Source: Candidatus Woesearchaeota archaeon
Lineage (GTDB): Archaea; Nanobdellota; Nanobdellia; Woesearchaeales; UBA11576
Length of the DNA: 64,000 nucleotides
NCBI GenBank assembly: GCA_018675335.1
Contig: JABGYH010000001.1
Span: 186,908 to 250,907 of the forward strand
Direction of reading: 5' to 3'
This document shows, one piece after another, positions 52,393-62,288 of this stretch. Under the pieces are notes generated by a model. The model saw nothing but the letters and a program-made list of their open reading frames with translations. It ran no database searches and was not told where the DNA came from. Made by a program: the position numbers and the translations under genes. Position 1 is the stretch's first letter. Each line of letters begins with the position of its first letter.

Positions 52393-53457
52393 ATGAAACT
52401 AAAAACAAAAATATTAATTTTATTATTCGTAATCATCGCTTTAGCCTATAAATTTCAACCAAGTCTACTAGACACGTGGCAATCAAATATTATAACAGGC
52501 AGCACAATAATAGAAGATAAAGTGTCAACTATAATAACTGAAACTACTCAAAATTCAAAAGATCCTCTCCAAATATATTTTTGTCCCAGACAAAACTGTG
52601 CAGATAAAGCATTAGAAACACTCAAAAAAGCAAACTCAAGTATTCATTGTGCTTTATTTGACTTAAATATTCCCGAAATAATTACTTTTTTAGATCAAGC
52701 GGACCAATATGTTGATGTTAAATTAGTCGTAGATGATCACAATTTTGAAGATGTTAAACATTTAAGTTTTGCCAAAAAAGATTCGTCATCACAATTATCC
52801 CATAATAAATTTTGCATAATAGACCAAGAGTGGATATTTACAGGCTCTTTTAATCCAACTATGAATGGCTATTTAAAAAATAATAATAATTTCATTGTTT
52901 TAAATTCTAAAAGTCTTGCTAAAAATTATGAAGCAGAATTTCAAGAATTATGGAATGGCCAATTCGGCAAAGGCCCAACAACAATTAATACGCAAGTTAA
53001 GTTTAATGATATTTTAATTGAAAATTATTTTTGCCCAGAAGACTGGTGTGCAAACCAAGTACTCAACCAAATTGAAAACGCAAATCAATCAGTATATTTT
53101 ATGACATTCTCATTCACACACGACCTCATAGGCGATCTTTTATTAACAAAACATGCAGAAGGATTAGATATTAAAGGAGTGTTTGAAAAGCGCCAACAAA
53201 GCAAATATAGTGAATTTGAAAAACTTAACTCAACAATAAATAAAGGACTTTCATCAGATAAATTAAAAATCAAATTTGATAAAAATTCTGCAACAATGCA
53301 CCACAAAGTATTCATTATTGATAATAAAACAGTTATCACGGGCTCTTTTAATCCAACCCAAAATGGAGATACAAATAATGATGAAAACATGTTAATAATA
53401 CACGACACAGAAGTTGCACAGATGTTTTTAGATGAATTTGAACTTGTTTTTAAGTAA
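52393..53457 (+). CDS. Exported phospholipase-D-superfamily nuclease-like protein with two HKD motifs
   Basis: 354 residues. Residues ~6-22 form a hydrophobic signal/anchor. Two PLD repeats of ~170 residues each open with a YFCPRQNCADKALETLKK/YFCPEDWCANQVLNQIEN block and contain SHNKFCIIDQEWIFTGSFN and HHKVFIIDNKTVITGSFN (HxKx4Dx6GSxN, complete in both). That is a two-site PLD enzyme or Nuc-like endonuclease/phospholipase outside the membrane. Repeated halves suggest internal duplication. Possible roles: DNA or lipid degradation for scavenging. SD GAGGC precedes the ATG. Confidence 0.88.
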   Translation: MKLKTKILILLFVIIALAYKFQPSLLDTWQSNIITGSTIIEDKVSTIITETTQNSKDPLQIYFCPRQNCADKALETLKKANSSIHCALFDLNIPEIITFLDQADQYVDVKLVVDDHNFEDVKHLSFAKKDSSSQLSHNKFCIIDQEWIFTGSFNPTMNGYLKNNNNFIVLNSKSLAKNYEAEFQELWNGQFGKGPTTINTQVKFNDILIENYFCPEDWCANQVLNQIENANQSVYFMTFSFTHDLIGDLLLTKHAEGLDIKGVFEKRQQSKYSEFEKLNSTINKGLSSDKLKIKFDKNSATMHHKVFIIDNKTVITGSFNPTQNGDTNNDENMLIIHDTEVAQMFLDEFELVFK

Positions 53458-53496
53458 ATAGTCAAATATTTAAAGTTTAATTTGTTTCTTTTTTTT

Positions 53497-54384
53497 ATGA
53501 TTAGAAAACCCTATGTTGCAGAACAATTTTATTCTGATGATTTTGCAGAATTAAATGATCAGGTAAAGAATTGTTTTATTAAAAAAAATGGTCCGGGAGA
53601 ATTTTCATTAAATACTCGATCTAAAAATATCAAAGCAGTTATTGTCCCTCATGCGGGTTATGCATATTCTGGCCCTTGCGCTGCATGGGCATTTAAAGAA
53701 CTAGGTGAAACAAAATTTCCAGATACAATAATTATTTTAGGAGTTAATCACAGCAATAACTTAACTTGTTGTTCTGATCTTGATTGGGAAACTCCTTTTG
53801 GAATGGTCAAACCAGATTCAGAGTTTATTCAAAAATTATCAGAAGAGAATATACCAATAGAAAATCAAGATCATGAATTCGAACACTCAATTGAGGTTCA
53901 ACTTCCATTTCTCCAATTTATTTCTAAAGATTATCTTAAAAAATTAAGAATTGCGCCAATTCTTATTGGAGATTCAAATGTTTCAGAAATCGCAAGCAAA
54001 ATATTTGCAGCAATAACTAGTCTTAATTCTAACCTTAAAGAAAACCGAAATTTTCTAATTATAGTTTCTTCTGATTTCACTCATTATGGAAGAAATTATA
54101 GATATATCCCATTTGAAACGGGAATAAAAGAAAGAGTTAAAGAATTCGATATGAATTATATTGAAGCAATTAAAAAAATGGATTCTAATTTATTTTTATC
54201 TGAAGTCAATAAAAAAATGGGAACTGTATGTGGTCAATTTGCGATTGCTACAATGATGGAATTATTACAAAAACTAAATCCCAATCAAAAAATTAATGTA
54301 TCTTTACTCCAATATTATTCTAGCGGAGATATTATAGGGGATTTTAAGAATTCTGTAAGCTATGCAGCATTAAAATTTGAATAA
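53497..54384 (+). CDS. MEMO1-family protein (AmmeMemoRadiSam system protein B)
   Basis: 295 residues from ATG 53497 (family start MIRKPYVAEQFY; a TTG 15 nt earlier is ignored). Typical blocks: VPHAGYAYSGPCAAWAF, ILGVNHSNN, HEFEHSIEVQLPFLQF, SSDFTHYG and a terminal CGQFAIATMMELL. These carry the conserved His/Asp/Cys cluster that resembles dioxygenase metal sites, though MEMO's reaction is unclear. The associated AMMECR1 and radical SAM genes are not in this window. A TATA box AATATTTAAAG (about 53464-53474) predicts leaderless mRNA. Confidence 0.9.
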   Translation: MIRKPYVAEQFYSDDFAELNDQVKNCFIKKNGPGEFSLNTRSKNIKAVIVPHAGYAYSGPCAAWAFKELGETKFPDTIIILGVNHSNNLTCCSDLDWETPFGMVKPDSEFIQKLSEENIPIENQDHEFEHSIEVQLPFLQFISKDYLKKLRIAPILIGDSNVSEIASKIFAAITSLNSNLKENRNFLIIVSSDFTHYGRNYRYIPFETGIKERVKEFDMNYIEAIKKMDSNLFLSEVNKKMGTVCGQFAIATMMELLQKLNPNQKINVSLLQYYSSGDIIGDFKNSVSYAALKFE

Positions 54385-54405
54385 AACCAAAATTTAAGAA
54401 AATAA

Positions 54406-57400
54406 TTAATAATTCAGATTCAAAGAAGGTTTTAATTGTACCGTAGAAGAATTAGTTTGAAAATTAGACTGAGTAGATGCACTCGATAATAATTTATTCT
54501 TAAATTCACTTACTTCTTCAGAGGATACGGGTTCATGATGAATACTTGATGTTTCATTATGCTCATGTAATTCTCTAAATAAAGAATTTATTTTATTATC
54601 TTCTTTTGCAGTATTTATATTTACTAATTTAACAGCAGAACTAGATTGTGCTATTTCGGAATAATCATCATAACCAGAATCAACATTACCAACAGAACTT
54701 GTGGATTTTGTTGCATCATAAATATTTTGAGTTTGAATATAATCTCCAGATAACGGTTCAGAAGATAAAGAATTAACCATTTTTTCGGATTTAACAGGAG
54801 GTATTGGTTCAACAATATTTACTTTTTGTTTAAACCAACTATTTTTTAAAGTTTTTTGTGGATTTTTATCTTTTTTAGACATCCCAGGATTTGTTTCAAA
54901 TGATTCCAATGTTGATTGATGTTTATCTGAACTAGTCCACTTAAATCGTCTTAAAAAATTTGTAAGTTTACTTTGATTACTAATCTCAGGTTCAATTACT
55001 ACTGAATGTTCAGTTTCAGAACCCAATAAAGAACTAGAAGCATCACCTTCAGATTTTTGTTTTTCAGAAATGGGTAACCCTTCAACACCAGAATCTAAAG
55101 CAACTGTTGAAACATTAGAGTTGGAATTAGCAGAACTAGCTACTGACCCAGATACTGTAGAAAATTTAAATGAGGAATAAAGATTTTTTAATTTTTCAGT
55201 CATAGGTGAAAAACTTTTTTTAAATCCAGTTTTGCCCTGCCCATTTAAACTAACACCCATTGGCCTAACACTATTAGAAGGATTAGAATTTACAGCAGAA
55301 ATATTATTTGGAGATTTAGTTACAGATACAGAAGAAACCTTACTTCGTCGAGAACTATTGCCACTCTTACCTGGACCTTTAGGCTTCTTTGGCCCTGATA
55401 ATGCGAATAAATCAATAGCAACAACAAATACTATTAACATAAACCCAATTAAAAAATACCAAATATTTTTACCCGCAAAAATGCCCATAATATCTTTTTT
55501 AGGTTTTTCTTCTTTTTTCTCAGTTTCGTTTTTTTCTTTTGAATTTAAATCTTCTTTCTCATCTTTTACTGCATTGCCTGAGATCTCATCTGGTTTAAAA
55601 TGATTAACTTGTTTTCCTTTCGTTGTAGGAGTTGCAGATTTAGATTCTCCAGATGCACTTAACGCAGGAGATCCATCTTTATTAGTAGTTGAACTTGAAG
55701 CTTGAGTGGTTGAACTTGAATTACTCGAATTAGATTCGGTTTGACTGCTTAAAGAATTAATTGTTGCATCGCCTAATTTGGTTTTAATTGTTGCCTGGCC
55801 ACTTGCAAGAGCAGTTAAAATAAAAGTAATATCATTTTGCCCATCAGTTCCAACATCAAATCCAATTGGAGTATTCAAATATAATACTACAACTTTATTT
55901 TTAGATACTGATTTCAAATATGCTTTTGTTGCACTAACAGATATTACTGTAAACGAATATGTCCCATCAGACAATACTAAATTTAAAACTTTATCTTTTA
56001 CAACAGTTACAGTGGCACCACCAGGAGTAGGAACAATGTTTATTGTATCACTAGTTGTATCTGCAGATCCTGTCCCCGCACCACCTGCCCCCGCAGAAGA
56101 ATCATCGTCAGAATCATCTGAATCATCATCTTCACTAGCACCAAGAGTAAAAACAGAAAAATGAGTGACATTTGCCCAAGCATAATTTTCAGTTGTATTA
56201 ACTCCACTATTTTCTTCTAATTGCCATTCCCCACTAGTTTCATTTGCATAATAAATTTTAATTGAACTTTCATTTATGTCATCATCAAGGTCTGAATTAG
56301 AATATTCAATTTCAAAATAAGCCCAATCGATATTTTCATCAACTGTTGAACTTGACTCAATTCGTACAAATTTATCAATATCAACTGCAGGAAATTCATT
56401 AGCAGAAGATGTTGCAACACTAGTGGGATTCACATCAAAAAAGGAAGTATTAATATCGCCTAAAATAGTATCTTTTAAACGAACAGTTAAAGTTAAATCA
56501 TCTACTGCAGGTATGGTTCTAGGAATATCTTCAACAAATATGAGTCCAGGTTGAGTTTCAAATGATTCTGGAACATATAATTTACTTGATTTTCCTCCAG
56601 AATTTCCTTGAATATCTTCACAAGTTACATTCCAAGTTATGAGTCCATCAGAGTCAATTTCGACATCTTCAAAAGTAGTATTAGTATTATTTAATACACT
56701 AGCATTTGTTACTTCCTTCGTCGTTCCAACATATAAGCTACAATTAGCAGTAGCAGAAGAATCAGTAAATTTAAAAGTGATATCAGTAGTATCAGAAGAT
56801 AACCTAGTTAAATTAGCAGGACTAATTAATGTTACAACTGGAGCTGTTCGATCTACATTAATAATATTATCAGAACTAATTCCTGAATTTATTCCATCAC
56901 TGCAATTTATTGCCCAATTATAATTTCCAGTTGCTAGAGTATTATTTATTTGATTATATCCGGTAGTTGTTGCAATAACACTTTGTCCTGAATTAGAATC
57001 ATTCACAAACAAACTACAATTTAAACTTGAAGCGTAATTATCACTTACTGAAAAATTAAATGTAATTGGTACTGCAGAACTATTAGAATTATTAATTGGA
57101 CTAAACAAATTTACAACGGGAGCAGTGCCATCTAACAAAGTTAACACAACTAAGTTTGAACCTGTTTGTTGTCCTTTATTATCTTGTGCATAAAATATTA
57201 CTTCGCGAGCACCAATAAATTCTGAGTCAGGGTTAAGAGTTGCAATTCCAGTATCATCATTTATTGCAATAGTTATATTAGATACTGCAGAACTACTATA
57301 ACTCACAATTCCGCCATCAACATCAGTAAAGTATAATGATAAATTAAGTGTTAAGTTTTCATTTTGAGACCAACTTTGATTAGGTATGAGTGTTGCTACA

Positions 57401-60207
57401 GGAGGAGTATTATTATCAGTTACATTAATTGTTACAACATTACTTTGAGTTATTATTTCTCCGTCAGTTACATTAAATTGTATTGTATTTATTCCTGAAA
57501 AATTTGCTTGCGGAGTAAATGAAACTAATTTATTTGTTTGATTAATAACTACAGTAACATTCGCAGGAGTGGATGAACTAATAACCATTGAGTCTTCATC
57601 TAAATCACTTACTGCACCACTTAAATTTAATTCATATATTGAATCATCTGAAAAAATAATATCACTTAATGTTGCTATTTGCGGAGCAGCATTTTCAATT
57701 GTAATTGTTGCATTTTGCCATTCACTCCAAAAATCTCCATCAAATAATTTTAAACTTAATGTCCAAACATCCGCTTTGGTGGTATTTCCAAATAAAATAG
57801 ATGAACTGTTTTCTAAACTAACTTGTTCAGAATTATTTAAATACCATTTTGCATAAGAATCAGTTATCGAATCAGTTTCATTATCTAAATATTCATAATC
57901 AAATATTAAAGATCCATTTGTTCTATTAAGCAAATCTGAAGAATCAATATTTAATTCGAGAAATATCGGTTTAGTATTAACTTTAATTGTTGAAATATTT
58001 GATGCAAGCCATGCTCCAGTTAAATCTTGTGCATGATATCTCCACCCAATAGTTCCATCTTCCAAGCTAATTGTTTTTGTTGAGAATAAAGTAGTTTCAC
58101 TCCCACTAATTATTTGTTCACTATCATTAACCCACTCACCTGATTCATTCCAAGAAAAAACATATTTTTGCAAGTTTAAATCATGAACTGTAATTGTAAA
58201 ATTAACTTCTTCACCAATAACTGGAGAATCATCTGTTGTTTGTGGATCAATAAATAACGGAGGGACATTATCTAACGAAAGTAATGCAGTTAAAACATTT
58301 ATTCTTGATTTATTAAGTCCATTTCGGGAATCAACAATTCCAGCCCCAGTAGAATTAAAAGTATCTTTAATAACCGTAGGCGTCATGTTTATTGTTCCTT
58401 GTAATCTGCCAAATTGTTTCATAAGAGCTGCAGCTCCTGCAACGTGAGGTGTTGCCATACTAGTACCACTTAAAGTTGAAAATCCCCCATTTAAGTATGT
58501 TGACCTTATTGAAGTTCCAGGCGCAAGTAAATCTAAAATATTTGCGCTGTTAGATCCACCACCACCAGTATGTACTTCATCATCTTTGTTAGTATTTCCA
58601 ATTGAAATTACATCAGATAAACATGCAGGATAAGAAATTCCATCATCATAATTATCATTTCCAGATGCTGCAAAAACAGTTATCCCTGCAGCTTTTGCTA
58701 AACTTACTACTTGAACTGTAGATGCAAATGCAAGTTCAGAGTCACAAGAATTAGCATATTTTAAACCACCCAGACTCATAGTAATTACTGAAATATTATA
58801 TTCTGCAGCATTATTAACACACCATTCAATTGCAGAGTCTAAATCTCCAACAGTCCCACCATTCCCACTTGAAGGAAGAACTTTTAATGCAACTAAATTT
58901 GCATCTGGCGCAACACCCATATATGTTTCATCTTCTGAGGCTACAATTCCTGCACAATGAGTTCCATGGCCATTATCATCCATAGGATTTTCATCTTTAT
59001 TTCTAAAATCATACCCTGCTAAAACTTTACAACCACTCCAATTATAATCAATTGCAACCGTTCCATCACGAACTAAATTAATCACAAATCCATCAGCATT
59101 TACTGCTTCATCAGATGTTAATTCTACAAACAGAGTATCTCCCTCAACATGAGGAGTCCAAACATCTTCATGCTCCCCAGTATATGATTTTACAAGAGTT
59201 CCCTCTCCATCATATATTTTTACATAATCATATCCCGGCTCCAAATCAAGATAAGTAAAATGTACAGAAATATTAGTAAAACCAGATTTATTAATTTGCC
59301 ACATTAAATTTGATTGATGAGAATAAGGATGATCTGATTCGAGTGAATGAACTTCTTGACTTCCAGTTAAAGTAACAGTTTCGATATCACACCCACCTAA
59401 CGCGTCATGAGTATAATCTATTCCAGTATCAATAACACAAACTGTTTCACCACTTCCTTTTATTTGAGTTTGTTCAAGTGCTAAATCCCAAACTGGAGTT
59501 GCATTAATCAAATCAACACTATCTGTTAATTGAGTTGATAAAAACGCTTTATTGTATATTACTTTTTCAACTAAATTATGATTTTTTAATTTTTCAAGTC
59601 CTGCTTTAGTTACTTTTCCAGAAAATGAATTTACCAGTTCATTTTTTTGATCTACAACAACATTGGATTTTTTTGAATCATCTTCTTGGCTTAACTCAAC
59701 TGGTGCGTTTAATTCAATCTTCTCAGTTAATGTTCCTTTAGTAAGTTTTAATGCAAAATTATCATCTTGATTAGTTTTTTCTTTAAATTCAATAATCTTT
59801 TCTTCGCCATCATACTTTTCAGGGATAACTTCAACAGATTCATCTTTAGCATCGAGATCCTTAAGAACTTCTTTTTGTATTGCTTTTACTTCTTGACTTC
59901 TTTTATCTAATTCTAAATCCAGATCTTTTCGCATCAATTGTAATTCTTGATCGATTTGATCTTGAGATTTATCTGAAAAATCATTAATTCCTTTATCAGA
60001 TATTTTTTGAACAATCTCCTCAATAGATTCCGTCCCTGCTAAACCCTCATCAGTTAAAACTACAATGACTTCAACTTCATCTTTAAGATCTAATTGGGTT
60101 ATGACTTCCGAATCAACATCAACAGAATAAACAACAGAAGACAATAAAATAGAAAATAAAACTAAGACTAGTAGTAACGTACCTAATCGTTCTCCTCTTT
60201 TCACCAT
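54406..60207 (-). CDS. Giant membrane-anchored subtilisin-like (S8) protease with CUB-like insert, Ig-like repeats and long cytosolic tail
   Basis: 1933 residues from ATG 60207 (purine-rich site upstream; earlier TTG at 60237 rejected). Order: signal peptide; I9-like prodomain (~30-235); S8 domain with CVIDTGIDYTHD (Asp ~260), NGHGTHCAGIVA (His ~415) and SGTSMATPHVAGAA (Ser ~585), triad complete. A CUB-like beta segment (~285-375, GYDYVKIYDGEG) is inserted between Asp and His. Then several Ig/cadherin-like domains, a PGF-pre-PGF-type domain (~1230-1350), an Asp/Ser linker, a beta domain, one transmembrane helix (~1570-1592) and a ~340-residue Ser/Asn-rich tail. Such a long inside tail is unusual for a PGF-type surface protease. 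Confidence 0.88.
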   Translation of the reverse strand: MVKRGERLGTLLLVLVLFSILLSSVVYSVDVDSEVITQLDLKDEVEVIVVLTDEGLAGTESIEEIVQKISDKGINDFSDKSQDQIDQELQLMRKDLDLELDKRSQEVKAIQKEVLKDLDAKDESVEVIPEKYDGEEKIIEFKEKTNQDDNFALKLTKGTLTEKIELNAPVELSQEDDSKKSNVVVDQKNELVNSFSGKVTKAGLEKLKNHNLVEKVIYNKAFLSTQLTDSVDLINATPVWDLALEQTQIKGSGETVCVIDTGIDYTHDALGGCDIETVTLTGSQEVHSLESDHPYSHQSNLMWQINKSGFTNISVHFTYLDLEPGYDYVKIYDGEGTLVKSYTGEHEDVWTPHVEGDTLFVELTSDEAVNADGFVINLVRDGTVAIDYNWSGCKVLAGYDFRNKDENPMDDNGHGTHCAGIVASEDETYMGVAPDANLVALKVLPSSGNGGTVGDLDSAIEWCVNNAAEYNISVITMSLGGLKYANSCDSELAFASTVQVVSLAKAAGITVFAASGNDNYDDGISYPACLSDVISIGNTNKDDEVHTGGGGSNSANILDLLAPGTSIRSTYLNGGFSTLSGTSMATPHVAGAAALMKQFGRLQGTINMTPTVIKDTFNSTGAGIVDSRNGLNKSRINVLTALLSLDNVPPLFIDPQTTDDSPVIGEEVNFTITVHDLNLQKYVFSWNESGEWVNDSEQIISGSETTLFSTKTISLEDGTIGWRYHAQDLTGAWLASNISTIKVNTKPIFLELNIDSSDLLNRTNGSLIFDYEYLDNETDSITDSYAKWYLNNSEQVSLENSSSILFGNTTKADVWTLSLKLFDGDFWSEWQNATITIENAAPQIATLSDIIFSDDSIYELNLSGAVSDLDEDSMVISSSTPANVTVVINQTNKLVSFTPQANFSGINTIQFNVTDGEIITQSNVVTINVTDNNTPPVATLIPNQSWSQNENLTLNLSLYFTDVDGGIVSYSSSAVSNITIAINDDTGIATLNPDSEFIGAREVIFYAQDNKGQQTGSNLVVLTLLDGTAPVVNLFSPINNSNSSAVPITFNFSVSDNYASSLNCSLFVNDSNSGQSVIATTTGYNQINNTLATGNYNWAINCSDGINSGISSDNIINVDRTAPVVTLISPANLTRLSSDTTDITFKFTDSSATANCSLYVGTTKEVTNASVLNNTNTTFEDVEIDSDGLITWNVTCEDIQGNSGGKSSKLYVPESFETQPGLIFVEDIPRTIPAVDDLTLTVRLKDTILGDINTSFFDVNPTSVATSSANEFPAVDIDKFVRIESSSTVDENIDWAYFEIEYSNSDLDDDINESSIKIYYANETSGEWQLEENSGVNTTENYAWANVTHFSVFTLGASEDDDSDDSDDDSSAGAGGAGTGSADTTSDTINIVPTPGGATVTVVKDKVLNLVLSDGTYSFTVISVSATKAYLKSVSKNKVVVLYLNTPIGFDVGTDGQNDITFILTALASGQATIKTKLGDATINSLSSQTESNSSNSSSTTQASSSTTNKDGSPALSASGESKSATPTTKGKQVNHFKPDEISGNAVKDEKEDLNSKEKNETEKKEEKPKKDIMGIFAGKNIWYFLIGFMLIVFVVAIDLFALSGPKKPKGPGKSGNSSRRSKVSSVSVTKSPNNISAVNSNPSNSVRPMGVSLNGQGKTGFKKSFSPMTEKLKNLYSSFKFSTVSGSVASSANSNSNVSTVALDSGVEGLPISEKQKSEGDASSSLLGSETEHSVVIEPEISNQSKLTNFLRRFKWTSSDKHQSTLESFETNPGMSKKDKNPQKTLKNSWFKQKVNIVEPIPPVKSEKMVNSLSSEPLSGDYIQTQNIYDATKSTSSVGNVDSGYDDYSEIAQSSSAVKLVNINTAKEDNKINSLFRELHEHNETSSIHHEPVSSEEVSEFKNKLLSSASTQSNFQTNSSTVQLKPSLNLNY

Positions 60208-60478
60208 ATTTAACCCACTTATAGAGTTTAAAAACAATTTAATATAAAAATATTTCGTAATATTTATATAAAAAGTATGTTTTTAAATGATTTATAAACT
60301 TTTCTTAAAAATAAAACTAAAAAAATAAAATAAAAATAAAAACAAAATAGACAAATAATTAACAAAAAAATAAACAAATAAAAAACACATATCAAAAATA
60401 ATAACAATAAATTTAACCAAATATAATTAAAAAATAACTTAAATAAAAAATAACTTAAATTAATAGAGTGGTGATCCG

Positions 60479-61057
60479 ATGTTAGATAAAAAAGATTTGT
60501 CAAAAATTAAAGCTCAAATTGAAAAATTTGAAAAGAACAGAGATATCGCAATTTCTCAAGGAAGAGATATTGTTAAAATGTCAAAAAAAGTAATTTATTC
60601 AGTTCATAGAAATAATCTTTCAATTGCAAAAAAAGATATCGCAGTCATGACTAAAAAATTGAAAAATTTAAACAATGCAATAAAACTTCCCCAACTAAAG
60701 TATGCGGGATCATATAAAGTTGCAATTCAAGAATATGTTGAAGCAGTTTGTTTTTATGAATATGTAAAAAACAAAAGAATTCCCACAAATTCTGAATTAA
60801 AATTTGAACCAGATCATTATTTATTAGGTTTAATTGACTTAACAGGCGAGCTTGTTAGACGAGCTTTTAATTGCGCAATAAAAGAAGATTATGCAGAGTC
60901 TGTTGAAATTAAAGATTTTGTTTCTGAATTATATGATGAACTTATGCAGTTTGACTTTTCAGGTGGAGAACTTAGAAAAAAGTTTGATTCTGTTAAATAT
61001 GATCTTAAAAAACTTGAAGATTTAGTTTTGAATTTAAAAATGACAGATAAAATCTAA
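60479..61057 (+). CDS. Translin-family nucleic-acid-binding protein
   Basis: 192 residues after a GTGGTGAT SD. Helical throughout; the signature block YLLGLIDLTGELVRRAFNCAIKEDYAESVEIKDFVSELYDELMQFDFSGGELRKKFDSVKYDLKKLEDLVLNLK matches translin/TRAX (G-L-x-D-L-T-G-E-L-x-R and R-x-K-x-D-x-V-K), which form octameric rings binding single-stranded RNA or DNA. Residues for TRAX-type nuclease activity were not verified. The 241-nt A/T-rich gap upstream (60238-60478) holds simple A-rich repeats and no clear gene. Confidence 0.88.
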   Translation: MLDKKDLSKIKAQIEKFEKNRDIAISQGRDIVKMSKKVIYSVHRNNLSIAKKDIAVMTKKLKNLNNAIKLPQLKYAGSYKVAIQEYVEAVCFYEYVKNKRIPTNSELKFEPDHYLLGLIDLTGELVRRAFNCAIKEDYAESVEIKDFVSELYDELMQFDFSGGELRKKFDSVKYDLKKLEDLVLNLKMTDKI

Positions 61058-61167
61058 AACACATTAAATTTAAAATAAAAACAAGAAAATAAACAATAAT
61101 TAAAAAATTTAACAAATTACTAAATTCAGTAATAAAAAAACAATAATAATTCAAAAGAGGATAGTAA

Positions 61168-62229
61168 ATGAATTTTGATTGGGGTAGATTCCTACAAGAT
61201 ATTGCCAACCTAGAATTAATTGGTTCTTTAATGCACGTACTAGTTTTAGCAATAATTGCATTAATTATTTTTGAAGTAATCAAACGTAAATATCACAAAC
61301 ATGCAATAAAACCCGAAGAAGAAAAAATAAATTCAGATTTTCAAACACTCACTCACACATTTCTAAACAAAATATATGATTCATTTGATAAAAAAGGAAT
61401 AAAACTTCCAAGATCTTACCCATCACATGATCAAGTCGTAATAACTGATAGACCAATTTATTTGTTTAGCGTATATTACATCAAACCTAATTCTCGAAAT
61501 AAAATTCTAACAGGGGATGTTGGAGAAATTTTAGTTAATCGCGGCGCAATTTGGAAACATGAAGATCGAATAAAAACTGCCGCAATGAGTGCTGCATGGT
61601 GGTTTAATCTTTATTTTTGTTCTCGCCAAGGAAATGAAGATGTAATTAAAATATTTCATTACAAAGGAAATATATTAAAAACAGGTAAAATGAGACGAAT
61701 TTTTACTGATACTCTTAAAATTGCAGGTTTGAGTAAATTTCTTGAGTTGCAATCAAAAGAAACTGTTGATTTAGTTCATGTCTTCCATAAAAAAGAAAGA
61801 ATTGAAGAAAAACATAGAACGCTAATGCATATCGAAACTGAGGAAATTGAACAAATTGAACGTGAATTACTAAGAGAAGAAAGATTAAATGGAACTCCTC
61901 AAAAAATACATAAACTATCTCTTGCAAGACAACACCATATAGAACACTTAATTAAAAAAGGAACTGAATTAATTAAATTATTAGAAACCGATGAAGAATT
62001 AATTTTAAAAGTTGGGAAACAATCAGCACATAGAGAAAGTGAATTATTACAAACAAATATTAATCAATTACGCGAATTGTTTAAGTCATTAAACCAACAT
62101 AATGACCAACACACAAATAATACTGACTCAAATAATATACTTAAAGAAAAATTAGATAGTACAAAAGAATTATTAACAACTATTGCACATCAAATTCATA
62201 GAATCAATATACTTATTGAATTCAAATAA
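61168..62229 (+). CDS. Membrane-anchored coiled-coil protein of unknown function
   Basis: 353 residues with AGAGGA SD. One N-terminal transmembrane helix (~22-42, MHVLVLAIIALIIFEVI), a globular domain (~55-205, containing SAAWWFNLYFC and FRIFTDTLK-like stretches), and a long C-terminal coiled coil (~210-353, heptads rich in Glu/Leu/Ile). No family recognised. The cytoplasmic orientation is inferred from the positively charged KRKYHKH after the helix. Confidence 0.68.
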   Translation: MNFDWGRFLQDIANLELIGSLMHVLVLAIIALIIFEVIKRKYHKHAIKPEEEKINSDFQTLTHTFLNKIYDSFDKKGIKLPRSYPSHDQVVITDRPIYLFSVYYIKPNSRNKILTGDVGEILVNRGAIWKHEDRIKTAAMSAAWWFNLYFCSRQGNEDVIKIFHYKGNILKTGKMRRIFTDTLKIAGLSKFLELQSKETVDLVHVFHKKERIEEKHRTLMHIETEEIEQIERELLREERLNGTPQKIHKLSLARQHHIEHLIKKGTELIKLLETDEELILKVGKQSAHRESELLQTNINQLRELFKSLNQHNDQHTNNTDSNNILKEKLDSTKELLTTIAHQIHRINILIEFK

Positions 62230-62288
62230 ATAAAACCAATAACAATTCAAAAAAAAAACATAAAAAAAAGCTCCAGGACCAAACCAAA

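Noticed and set aside
54406-60207. Open frames on the opposite strand inside the large subtilase and PEP-synthase-like genes
   Set aside because: They lack SDs and recognisable domains and mirror well-supported coding frames.
60238-60478. A small gene in the A-rich gap, with a duplicated AAAAAATAACTTAAAT-like stretch near 60428-60460
   Set aside because: Low-complexity A/T sequence; the opposite-strand frame (60264-60503) has the skewed Phe/Leu composition of poly-A/T DNA.
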